Assembly (NCBI RefSeq): GCF_907163265.1
Contig: NZ_CAJQUM010000001.1
Location: 2,666,001 to 2,730,000, forward strand
DNA length: 64,000 nt
Origin: Georgfuchsia toluolica
GTDB taxonomy: Bacteria > Pseudomonadota > Gammaproteobacteria > Burkholderiales > Rhodocyclaceae
Reading direction: 5' to 3'
Positions 49,918 to 60,283 of the stretch are shown here, piece after piece. The notes beneath the pieces were generated by a model. It saw only the letters and a list, made by a program, of their open reading frames with translations. It made no database searches and was not told the DNA's origin. Position 1 is the first letter of the stretch. The number at the start of each line of letters is the position of its first letter. The position numbers and the translations under genes were made by a program.

Positions 49918-52509
49918 ATGGCGCCGGACATTGCTCCGGCACGGACGGCGAACGAAAGTGTATGGGCTTGGCGCAGAGCCGCTGGCGCCATGGCGTATGC
50001 GCTTTCGTTTGCCGTGCGCGCCGGAGCGGCGGCAGCGGGGGAATTCGCTCCGGTCAGCCGCGGTGACAACCCCGGACCTGTTCTAATGCTGAGCCGGGAA
50101 CTCGGCAGCGCGGCTACAGACCCCCAAAGAGTCTCGCCTCATGACAGCGACGTCGGCGTGTCTCTGACACCAAGCCTGACGCTTGGCGCCGGAGCTGGCG
50201 CTCAGTCTCATGCGCAGCTTCCCGCCGCCGACCAACTCCTGATCGCCGAAATTAGCCTGAATGGCGTGCCCAAGGGCGAGTTCACCGTCATGGCCCTTGC
50301 CGGCGGGGATTTCCTCGTCGGCGAGTCCGATCTCAAGGCCATGGGGGTACAGCCACCCTACGGCGTGCCGATAGCGTTGGAGGGGGAAGCGCATTATTCC
50401 CTCCGCGCGCTTAAGGCGAGCGAACTGCGCTTCGACGAAGCGAAACTGGCTTTGTTCGTGACCTTGCCGCCTGAACGATTGCCGAAAACAGCCGTCGACC
50501 TGCAACCGGGGCGGCCGACAAGAGTCGTCGAGCCACGCGACAACAGCAGCTTTTTCAACTACCGCCTCCTCTATTCGGGCGACGATGCAGGAGGGGCAAA
50601 AAGCCTGGCACTAGCGACCGAGGTGGGCGTGCGCGTGGGCGACTCTCTGCTGCGCTCCGAGTCAGCCCATGTACGCGGTGGCACTGGCCCCGGTCAAGAC
50701 ATCCGCTATGGAAGCAGCTTGATCCACGATGACCGGCGCTCGATGAACCGTTGGATTCTCGGCGACTTCAGCACCGCTTCTGGCGATCTGGGCAACGTTC
50801 TCAACTTGGGTGGCATTAGCTTTTCGAAAACCTATCAGATTGATCCCTATTTCATCAGGCAGCCGATGGCCGCCTTCACAGGCAATATCGCGTCAGTGGC
50901 GCAGGCGGATATTTATCTCGATGGCATGCGTATAAGCACCCAAACGCTGCAGCCGGGGCAGTTCGCGCTACGCAACCTGAATTATTTCGGCGGCCAGCGC
51001 GAGGTCGAAGTCGTCATCCGCGACGCCTTTGGCCGGGAGCAGCGCCTGGTTAATCCTTTTTATTTCACCGATGTGAATCTGCGCGAGGGATTACACGAAT
51101 ACAGCTACAACGTCGGCTTCCAGAGGAAAAATCTGGGTGTCGCCAGCAACGACTACGGGAAGGCAGCGTTGTCTGCCTTTCACCGCTATGGCGTTAGCGA
51201 TAGCCTGACGTTGGGGGGGCGTGGCGAAGCCGAACCGGGTCGCTTCAATCTCGGTCCCACAGCGGCGCTACGCTCGGACCGCTGGGGCGTTCTTTCCGGC
51301 AGCGTGGCGGCAGGGCGCAGCCCCTCCGGCAGTGGTTCGGCCGAAGTGGCCCAGTACGCCTATCAGGCGCGGCAATTCAACGGTCGGATCGAACTGAGGC
51401 ACTACTCGGCACAATACGAGACGGTTGGCCAGGCAATCATCACAGCTCGCCCGAAAACGGAACAGACCGTCAGCGCCAGCTACGGCTTTGTATCGATCGG
51501 CAGCCTGAGCGTCGACTGGCACCAACTCAGGCAATACCAGGGCGACGATCAGCGCTCGGTGTCCCTGGGTTACTCCCGCAACCTGTTTGGCACACTCAGC
51601 CTGCTGGCATCTATCAGCCGGGTTGCGGGTACGTCGTCCCTGCCGCCCACGACCAATGTATTCTTCGGCCTTACCTACAGCCCGAAGAAGGATTTCATTA
51701 CGAATTTCTTCCACAACTCGAGCGCCGGCAACTCCAGCGACGTGTTGCAGTTCGGCAACAACACGCCGGTCGGCGAGGGCTTTGGTTATCGCGTTGTCAG
51801 CGAGCGCACCGACGCGGACCTGGGCAGCACTTACAGTCTCGTACCGTCGCTTCAGTACAATGGACAATATGGCGAATATACGGCGGCCCTCAATTCCACT
51901 CGCAGCTCCGGCGGCAGTTCGCAGGAAACCTACCAGTTGGGTATCGGCGGCGGCATCGCCTATGTAGGTGGTGCGCTCGCCTTCTCGCGGCCCATCACCG
52001 ACAGCTTCGGCATTGTCAAAGTCGGCGGCCTGGAGGGTGTGCGCGTGTATCAGAGCGCGCAGGAAATCGGCCGGACCAATGCCGCGGGGACGCTATTCCT
52101 GCCCAACCTCGGCTCATATGTCGCCAACCATGTGGCCATCGATGATCGGGATATCCCGATCGATTACGTCATCGCCGACAAGGAACAGAATATCTCGCCG
52201 CCCCTGCGTAGCGGTTCGCTGATCCGCTTCGATGTTACGCGCATTCAAGCTATCATCGGACGACTCTCTCTCCGGGAAGCTGGTGTGGTTAAACCAGTTG
52301 AATACATCGATCTACTCGTCACAGCCGACGGCAAGGAGATGCATTTCCCAACTGGAAGGGCGGGTGAGTTCTATATCGAGAACCTGAAGCCAGGGCGCTA
52401 TTTTGCCCGCTTCGTCTTTGGCCAGCGGCAGTGTGCGTTCGAGCTAACGGTGCCGGAATCGCAGCAAATGCTGGTTGACCTGGGAGAGCTGCATGTCTGC
52501 CAATTCTAA
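49918..52509 (+). CDS. Pilus outer-membrane usher (Csu-type)
   Basis: 863 residues from ATG 49918 with GAAGGGGAAA upstream; the in-frame extension from 49822 overlaps the chaperone and is rejected. N-terminal domain LIAEISLNGVPKGEFTVMALAGGDFLV; a beta-barrel with the plug region (RYGSSLIHDDRRSMNRWILGDFSTASGDLG and AFTGNIASVAQADIYLDGMRI); C-terminal FGIVKVGGLEGVRVYQSAQEIGRTNAAGTLFLPNLGSYVANHVAIDDRDIPIDY. It is the assembly and secretion pore for the pilus. The next gene begins inside its last 17 bases. Confidence 0.94.
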   Translation: MAPDIAPARTANESVWAWRRAAGAMAYALSFAVRAGAAAAGEFAPVSRGDNPGPVLMLSRELGSAATDPQRVSPHDSDVGVSLTPSLTLGAGAGAQSHAQLPAADQLLIAEISLNGVPKGEFTVMALAGGDFLVGESDLKAMGVQPPYGVPIALEGEAHYSLRALKASELRFDEAKLALFVTLPPERLPKTAVDLQPGRPTRVVEPRDNSSFFNYRLLYSGDDAGGAKSLALATEVGVRVGDSLLRSESAHVRGGTGPGQDIRYGSSLIHDDRRSMNRWILGDFSTASGDLGNVLNLGGISFSKTYQIDPYFIRQPMAAFTGNIASVAQADIYLDGMRISTQTLQPGQFALRNLNYFGGQREVEVVIRDAFGREQRLVNPFYFTDVNLREGLHEYSYNVGFQRKNLGVASNDYGKAALSAFHRYGVSDSLTLGGRGEAEPGRFNLGPTAALRSDRWGVLSGSVAAGRSPSGSGSAEVAQYAYQARQFNGRIELRHYSAQYETVGQAIITARPKTEQTVSASYGFVSIGSLSVDWHQLRQYQGDDQRSVSLGYSRNLFGTLSLLASISRVAGTSSLPPTTNVFFGLTYSPKKDFITNFFHNSSAGNSSDVLQFGNNTPVGEGFGYRVVSERTDADLGSTYSLVPSLQYNGQYGEYTAALNSTRSSGGSSQETYQLGIGGGIAYVGGALAFSRPITDSFGIVKVGGLEGVRVYQSAQEIGRTNAAGTLFLPNLGSYVANHVAIDDRDIPIDYVIADKEQNISPPLRSGSLIRFDVTRIQAIIGRLSLREAGVVKPVEYIDLLVTADGKEMHFPTGRAGEFYIENLKPGRYFARFVFGQRQCAFELTVPESQQMLVDLGELHVCQF

Positions 52510-52978
52510 AATCAGGGCCGCGTTGCCTCTAGCGCTTGCGCTCCTGTCCGGTGCCGCCGGCGCCGCCACGACCTGTACGTTGGCGATCAGCAATGTGGCA
52601 TTCGGCGGCTATGATGTGTTCAGCGCCACCAGCCTCGATACCAGCGGGTCGATTAAAGTTACCTGCACAAGATCCGGCGGTGCGAACCCGACCGTCACCC
52701 TTGCTATCGGCTCCGGGGCCTATGGCGGCTCAACCGCTACCCGGAAAATGAAAATGAACGGCGGTGCAGACTTCCTCGCCTACAACCTGTACAAGGATGC
52801 CGGCAGGACGAGCGTATGGGGCAATGTGTCCGGACTGGACGCGTTTACGCAGACGCTGGTTGTGCCGAACAATTCGTCGGCGCAATTGACCGCCACTATT
52901 TTCGGCCGCATCCCCGCTGGCCAGGATGTTATGAAGGGAACATATTCCGACAGTGTGGTGGTAACGGTGACGCCATAA
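52493..52978 (+). CDS. Spore coat U-domain protein, probable tip or minor subunit
   Basis: 161 residues from ATG 52493, overlapping the usher by 17 bases, with GGGAGAG upstream. Sec signal ALPLALALLSGAAGAATT, then CTLAISNVAFGGYDVFSATSLDTSGSIKVTCTRSGG and the shared end GTYSDSVVVTVTP. Position after the usher corresponds to CsuE, the tip adhesin, though CsuE usually has two domains and about twice this length. It could be a one-domain tip, or the outer domain of the protein coded at 53226-54197 may fill part of that role. Confidence 0.88.
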   Translation: MSANSKIRAALPLALALLSGAAGAATTCTLAISNVAFGGYDVFSATSLDTSGSIKVTCTRSGGANPTVTLAIGSGAYGGSTATRKMKMNGGADFLAYNLYKDAGRTSVWGNVSGLDAFTQTLVVPNNSSAQLTATIFGRIPAGQDVMKGTYSDSVVVTVTP

Positions 52979-53225
52979 CGCAAAACACACATTGCGGCGC
53001 AGCCGCGAAACGCCCGTAGCGAATTACGGAGCCCCTCGTAATGTCGAGCGCAGCGGGCAATAGCCTCCCCGCGAGGGGGCGAAGGCGGGGTTTCGCGGAG
53101 CACTGCTCCGCGCCGTCGCAGCGGGCCGGCTGTGCAAAGTCGGCCCTGGACGATGGGAGGGGCGGGCGTTCAATTTGCCTTTGCGGTGTTTCATCATCAG
53201 GGGTGCAACAAGCAATGCATGAGCG
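52979..53225. terminator. GC-rich hairpins between convergent pilus genes
   Basis: About 250 bases with several inverted repeats, the clearest GCGGAGCA-C-TGCTCCGC at 53095-53111; GGCCGGCTG...GTCGGCC lies beside it. It separates the operon end from the convergent gene at 53226 and probably acts as a two-way transcript end, though no long T-run is present. No gene is supported. Confidence 0.5.
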
Positions 53226-54197
53226 TTAGGTGGGCATCACGGATATCTGGATCGGCCAGGGGTGGACGCCGGGGCGGGCCTCCTCCGAGAGAAGTACCCG
53301 GAAATTCAATTCGGCGGGCATCGTTTGCATGCCGTGGCCGCCGGACTGCACGCTCAGCACGCCACCGAAGCGGCCGAAAGAGACGGGGCTGCCGATGCCG
53401 CGCACTTCGGTTCCTCTGGCGAAGTCGGCTTGACTCTCTACAGTAAGCAGGTACCCAGTCGGACTGTTCGAAACGATTTCCAGCATTAAAGGGATAGGCA
53501 CGTCAACATAGCCGCGAACGATGTCGGCTTCCGATATATGGATCGTGTGTGGCGCCGACAGCACTCGGATGCTGACATGACGCAATACCGTGGCGCTGAC
53601 CGCGACTTGGGCATTGGCGCCAACCGCAGCTTCGGCCGGTGTAGTCTCCACTGCCGTACCCACGGCAAGTGTGGCTGCAATTGCCAACGCCACCAGCCTT
53701 CGTTGTAGATGTAATCCGCTGGCGAGCTGGTGAGGCTTAAGATGACCGGCATTGACCAGTTCGCTGCCGAGCTGCCTTCCCGAATCGCGTTGTCGCGCCA
53801 GGGCATCATCTAATTGAGCGCGGCTGATCTCGCCTGTGGCAACCAATATTTCGCCAAGACAGAGCCGCGACTTCGTGTCGCACTTTTGGGATTGCGCATC
53901 CTGAAACCGAAGAGCCCGATCCAGTTGGCCCGGATCAAGCCAACCGCGTCGGATCGCTATTTCACCCAGCTTCTCTCCGGTACGCGCCTGCTCGGCAAGG
54001 GCATCCATGAGCTGCTCCGGTTCAGCGCGGCCCACATCAACCAGCATCTCGCCCAGCCGCTTGCGTTCACCAGCAGCCAAGGTCAACAAACCATCGATCT
54101 GGGTCGTATGGTCGTGATCGTCAGAACTGGCGGGCTGCCCGGCTACTTCAGTAACGCCAAGTGCGGCCAGTACTATGTCAAGTTCTCTGTTGTCCAT
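53226..54197 (-). CDS. Membrane protein with MshEN-like repeats and pilin-like outer domain
   Basis: 323 residues. Four segments follow the pattern LG--L---G-------L--AL--Q: 47-70 (RLGEMLVDVG...ALAEQ), 76-99 (KLGEIAIRRG...ALRFQ), 113-136 (CLGEILVATG...ALARQ) and 142-165 (QLGSELVNAG...LHLQ). This resembles the 24-residue c-di-GMP-binding motif of MshEN/GspE N-terminal domains, in two pairs. A hydrophobic helix (LVALAIAATLAVGTAV, 168-183) is followed by AEAAVGANAQVAVSATVLRHVSI and a beta-rich 130-residue domain that starts like the local spore-coat-U subunits. The predicted layout is cytoplasmic sensor, membrane, external domain. It converges with the pilus operon. The function as a c-di-GMP-linked pilus factor is inference. 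Confidence 0.75.
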   Translation of the reverse strand: MDNRELDIVLAALGVTEVAGQPASSDDHDHTTQIDGLLTLAAGERKRLGEMLVDVGRAEPEQLMDALAEQARTGEKLGEIAIRRGWLDPGQLDRALRFQDAQSQKCDTKSRLCLGEILVATGEISRAQLDDALARQRDSGRQLGSELVNAGHLKPHQLASGLHLQRRLVALAIAATLAVGTAVETTPAEAAVGANAQVAVSATVLRHVSIRVLSAPHTIHISEADIVRGYVDVPIPLMLEIVSNSPTGYLLTVESQADFARGTEVRGIGSPVSFGRFGGVLSVQSGGHGMQTMPAELNFRVLLSEEARPGVHPWPIQISVMPT

Positions 54198-56706
<2,509 letters not shown>

Positions 56707-56722
56707 CCTTGGCTGCTGAATC

Positions 56723-56905
56723 ATGATGGATACTGGCGACATCATTAAACTCGAAAGACATTGCAGGGCACTGTGCGAAGCATCGCCGCTGGCCCGCATC
56801 CGCAATGAACGCGAATATGATTCGGCCATCAACATGCTCAACGAACTGCTCAATGCCGGTGGCGCTGGAGAAGTGCTTCAGGATTTCAGAGAGTGTATTT
56901 TCTGA
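56723..56905 (+). pseudogene. Truncated HigA-like antitoxin remnant
   Basis: 60 codons. The middle part, ARIRNEREYDSAINMLNELLNAGGAGE, resembles the N-terminal region of HigA-type (COG5499) antitoxins, in which an IR-E-Y--A---L--LL pattern precedes the HTH. Here the frame ends at once with VLQDFRECIF and there is no HTH, so it is a fragment or deletion product. No toxin gene is adjacent. It lies 17 bases after thiC and before a nuclease-like gene, in a patch that looks like defence remnants. Confidence 0.45.
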
Positions 56906-56947
56906 TGCCTGCAATGGAGCAGAGTTCTGATCGAGGTAATCGCTGAC

Positions 56948-57787
56948 ATGGCGTGGAGCAGGATAGAGGTTGAAGCCACAGTTGCAGATTACTTTCACAT
57001 GCTGACACTTGAGTTGTCAGGGCAAAGCTACAACAAGACGGCCCATAGAAAGTCTCTACTTGCAAAGCTGGATGGTCGATCAGAGGGTGCGGTAGAACGT
57101 AAACATCAAAATATCAGCGCAATTTTGATTGCGTTGGGCTGCCCCTACATTTCCGGCTATAAGCCCCTCGGCAACTATCAATCGCTCTTGCGCGAAGTGA
57201 TCGAATCTCGTATCGCACAAGATAAATTACTCGATGCTGCTGCTCTGACGGCGGTATTGATTCCTGCTGCCGTGCCTCTAGTGGAAGATTTTTCTGCGCT
57301 ATTGGTTGATGCTCCAAAAGTGGCATTCTCGGCACGTGAAGCACACCAAAATGAATATGTAGCACCGAGCTCGCATAAATGCGACTATCTTGAACGTGAA
57401 GCGAGAAATGCTTCGCTTGGTACAGTCGGAGAAGAGTTTGTTATGAACTTTGAACACTTCCGGCTGCGGAGCCTTGGTCACAAGGCATTGGCCGACAAAG
57501 TGGAGCACGTCGCAAAAACAAAAGGCGACGGGCTTGGATTCGACATCCTTTCTTTTGAGGCTTCTGGGCGTGAAAGATTTATTGAAGTTAAGACCACGGC
57601 CTTCGGCAAGGAAACGCCGTTTTATGTCAGTCGCGGCGAAGTTAAATTCGCGCAAAGATATTCTGAAGAATTTCACCTGTATCGGCTTTTCGATTTTAGA
57701 AAAGAGCCGAGGATGTTTGATCTGCAAGGCATGATTGAAAAGCATTGCACGATGAATCCGATTAATTACATCTGCGAGTTTTCGTGA
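56948..57787 (+). CDS. DUF3883 domain protein, PD-(D/E)xK nuclease-like
   Basis: 279 residues. The N-terminal ~90 residues form a helical domain (YNKTAHRKSLLAKLDGRSEGAVERKHQNISAILIALG). The C-terminal DUF3883 domain has GTVGEEFVMNFE (Glu162/163), KGDGLGFDILSF (Asp199) and RFIEVKTTAFGKETPFYVSRGEVKFA (Glu213-x-Lys215), which is the restriction-endonuclease-like active-site pattern. Such proteins occur in McrBC-like and other anti-phage loci. Codon use is more AT-rich than thiC beside it. No partner methylase or helicase is present here, so its role is open. Confidence 0.8.
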   Translation: MAWSRIEVEATVADYFHMLTLELSGQSYNKTAHRKSLLAKLDGRSEGAVERKHQNISAILIALGCPYISGYKPLGNYQSLLREVIESRIAQDKLLDAAALTAVLIPAAVPLVEDFSALLVDAPKVAFSAREAHQNEYVAPSSHKCDYLEREARNASLGTVGEEFVMNFEHFRLRSLGHKALADKVEHVAKTKGDGLGFDILSFEASGRERFIEVKTTAFGKETPFYVSRGEVKFAQRYSEEFHLYRLFDFRKEPRMFDLQGMIEKHCTMNPINYICEFS

Positions 57788-57860
57788 GCCTTATGTTGCA
57801 AAGTGAAACGTCTCGAATTCATGTGCGCCCGGTTCGATATACCGCTGTCTGGAGAATGCA

Positions 57861-58319
57861 TTGACCGACAAACAAGATCTGTCCATCACCCCCAAGAGAA
57901 ATGAGGCTGCCGGCTGGACCTTGATTTTCAGCGCCTGGCTGATTGCCGCCAGCGCGATGCTGGGCGCGCTGTTCTTCGGCGAAGTCATGAAGGTACCCAC
58001 CTGCGTCATGTGCTGGTATCAGCGCATTTTCATGTTCCCGCTGGCGCTGATCCTGCCGTTCGGGCTGTTTCCCTTCGACCGCAAGGTGATTCGCTATGCC
58101 ACGCCGCTGGCTGTTCTCGGCTTGCTATTCGCCGTGTTTCACATGCTGCTGGTGGCGGGGGTGATTCCCGAGAGCATCAAGCCCTGCACGCAGGGTGTAC
58201 CGTGCTCAGTGACCGTGATCAAGTGGTTCGGCTTCGTGACGATTCCTCTGCTTTCGGTGCTGGCTTTTTCAACCATTCTGGCGTTGCTGGCCGCGACGCA
58301 TTTTCGGAGTTCCAAATGA
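57861..58319 (+). CDS. dsbB: DsbB-family disulfide bond formation protein
   Basis: 152 residues from TTG 57861 with TGGAGA upstream; no ATG is available in frame. Four membrane helices. The quinone-side Cys pair is in VPTCVMCWYQRIFMFPLALIL, and the second pair is in IKPCTQGVPCSV on the second periplasmic loop, the BdbC/DsbI form. It re-oxidises the thioredoxin partner with quinone as acceptor. The stop overlaps the start of a DsbA-like gene (ATGA), so the two are coupled. Confidence 0.93.
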   Translation: MTDKQDLSITPKRNEAAGWTLIFSAWLIAASAMLGALFFGEVMKVPTCVMCWYQRIFMFPLALILPFGLFPFDRKVIRYATPLAVLGLLFAVFHMLLVAGVIPESIKPCTQGVPCSVTVIKWFGFVTIPLLSVLAFSTILALLAATHFRSSK

Positions 58320-58969
58320 AGCAAAAGACGCTGTTCATCGTTGCCGCTGCCGTTTTGCTGCTGGCTTTCATCATTGCTGCGCTGGTCTTTACCGCGCAGA
58401 AAAACGAGCAGGCCGCGGCGCACGCTGTGGTCAACAGTTCCGCGCTGATGCGCATGCATTCGCCGACTCACGGCAAGGCCGATGCGCCGGTGGTCATTGT
58501 CGAGTTCTTCGATCCTGCCTGCGGCACCTGCGCCGATTTCTATCCGCGGGTCAAGGAAATGATGGCGGCGAACCCGGACCGGATTCGTCTGGTGCTGCGT
58601 TACGCGCCCTTCCATCCCGGCTCCGACAAGGTGGTGGCCATGCTGGAAGCGGCGCGCAAGCAGGGCCAGCTCTGGCCGGTGCTGGAGGAACTGTTTGCGA
58701 CGCAGGCCGACTGGGTGGTCAATCACGTGGCGCAGCCGGAGCAGGCCTGGAAACACATGGAACGCCTCGGCCTCAATATGGCGCAGCTGCAGACCGACAT
58801 GATGGCGCCCGAGATCGGCCAGATTATTGCGCAGGATCTTGAGGATGCGCGCAGCCTCAATGTGACCATGACGCCAGAGTATTTCGTGAATGGCAAGCCA
58901 TTGCCGGAATTCGGCTGGGAACAGTTGAAGGCGCTGGTGGACGGAGAATTGGCGGCTACCCGGCGCTAG
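58316..58969 (+). CDS. DsbA-family thiol:disulfide oxidoreductase, membrane-anchored
   Basis: 217 residues from ATG 58316. One N-terminal membrane helix (TLFIVAAAVLLLAFIIAALVF), then the thioredoxin fold with VVIVEFFDPACGTCADFYPRV (active site Cys-Gly-Thr-Cys) and the cis-Pro loop VTMTPEYFVNGKPL. It resembles BdbD/DsbA_4 proteins, which introduce disulfides into periplasmic proteins and are recycled by the DsbB partner coded just upstream. The spore-coat-U pilins with their paired Cys are possible clients; that is inference. Confidence 0.92.
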   Translation: MKQKTLFIVAAAVLLLAFIIAALVFTAQKNEQAAAHAVVNSSALMRMHSPTHGKADAPVVIVEFFDPACGTCADFYPRVKEMMAANPDRIRLVLRYAPFHPGSDKVVAMLEAARKQGQLWPVLEELFATQADWVVNHVAQPEQAWKHMERLGLNMAQLQTDMMAPEIGQIIAQDLEDARSLNVTMTPEYFVNGKPLPEFGWEQLKALVDGELAATRR

Positions 58970-59013
58970 CGCGGTTTGTACACAAAGAGTGGCTTATAAA
59001 CCAGGATTTTGTC

Positions 59014-59080
59014 GTCCCCGCGCAGGCGGGGACCCAGTGACTTTGCAGTAAAGACGCTGGATTCCCGCCGGCGCGGGAAT
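59014..59080. repeat. Two extragenic palindromes (GTCCCCGC... and ATTCCCGC...)
   Basis: GTCCCCGC GCAG GCGGGGAC at 59014-59033 and ATTCCCGC CGGC GCGGGAAT at 59061-59080. The same 20-base palindrome class caps both ends of the inverted repeat at 34231 and 35899, so it is a dispersed family in this genome. They lie between dsbA and the convergent selU. Confidence 0.8.
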
Positions 59081-59132
59081 GACAAATATTTATTGAGTGC
59101 TCCGTCCGGATTGCAACGCTGCGCTAGGGCAT

Positions 59133-60188
59133 TCAGTTGCGGGCGATGATCTCCGCCGCCAGTGTTTCAATGCCTGCGGTGGACAGATCGTACGCCTGAA
59201 ACACCGGTACTTCCGCGAGGACGGGGAACTGCCGGTGCAGGGAGCGCTCATAGAGCCGGTCGTAATGACAAGTCAGTAGTTCGGTTACCAGCGTGCGGAA
59301 ATCGTTGGCGCGGGCCAGACCCTGCCAGCGCGCGATGACCTCGCGTCCCTGCATTTCCATGAGGCGGTCGAGCAGATCATGCAGCAGCCCGGCATCGCAC
59401 AGGTAGGCGTAGTCGGCGAGCAGGAAATCGACCCGCGCCGGGACGCTGGCCTCGATGCGCAGCCGGCGGCCCTTGCCAATGGCATCGAAGATCGCGGGCG
59501 GCAGTTGCAGCCGGCCGATGCGGCGGCTTTCGGCTTCGATGAATACCGGCCGGCTGGCATCAAACCCGGTGAGGGCTTGATGAATGCCGGTCTCGAACTT
59601 CTTTTGCGAAGGCTGCGGTGCGTCGGGCAGATCGCCGAGAACCGAGCCCTTGTGCGCCGCCAGTTCCTCCAGATGCAGCACTTGCGCGCCCTGCCGGGCC
59701 ATGGCTTCGAGCAGCCGGCTCTTGCCGCTGCCGGTCGGGCCGGAGATGACGCAAAAACGCAGCGTGGCGGGCAAGCGAGCCAGATTTTCCAGCACCTGAT
59801 GCCGCCAGGATTTGTAGCCGCCTTCCAGCCGTCGCGCCGGCCAGCCGATTTCGCGCAGCACATGGGTGAAGGCGCCGCTGCGCTGGCCGCCGCGCCAGCA
59901 GTAGACCAGCGGCCGCCAGGATTTCGGCTGATGGCTGAATTGCTCCTCGATGTGGCGGGCGATATTGCGCGCCACCAGCGCCGCGCCTACCTTGCGCGCT
60001 GCGAAGGGCGACTCCTGCTTGTACAGCGTGCCGACGCGGCTGCGTTCCTCATTGTCCAGCACCGGGCAGCTGATGGCGCCCGGGATGTGGTCCTCGGCGT
60101 ATTCGGCGGGCGAGCGCACGTCGATGATGGTGTCAAACTCGGCCAGCTGGGCGGCGGTGGCGAGGGTATGATCGGGGGCCTTCATCAA
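59133..60188 (-). CDS. selU: tRNA 2-selenouridine synthase
   Basis: MnmH/SelU, 351 residues. Replaces sulfur by selenium in 2-thiouridine at the tRNA wobble position, using selenophosphate. An N-terminal rhodanese domain holds the catalytic Cys in LVYCWRGGQRSGAFTHVL; a C-terminal P-loop domain has ISGPTGSGKSRLLEAMA. The EGGYKSWRHQVL link is typical. It is divergent from selD, which makes selenophosphate, with about 95 bases between the starts, so the two form a functional pair. Confidence 0.95.
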   Translation of the reverse strand: MMKAPDHTLATAAQLAEFDTIIDVRSPAEYAEDHIPGAISCPVLDNEERSRVGTLYKQESPFAARKVGAALVARNIARHIEEQFSHQPKSWRPLVYCWRGGQRSGAFTHVLREIGWPARRLEGGYKSWRHQVLENLARLPATLRFCVISGPTGSGKSRLLEAMARQGAQVLHLEELAAHKGSVLGDLPDAPQPSQKKFETGIHQALTGFDASRPVFIEAESRRIGRLQLPPAIFDAIGKGRRLRIEASVPARVDFLLADYAYLCDAGLLHDLLDRLMEMQGREVIARWQGLARANDFRTLVTELLTCHYDRLYERSLHRQFPVLAEVPVFQAYDLSTAGIETLAAEIIARN

Positions 60189-60283
60189 GGCAATATCCGG
60201 GCGTTGGGGAGGCAGTATCTTAGAGCGAATCGACGATTCCCCGCCGCGAAATGCTCAACTAATTCTGCTTTATCTCATGCACC

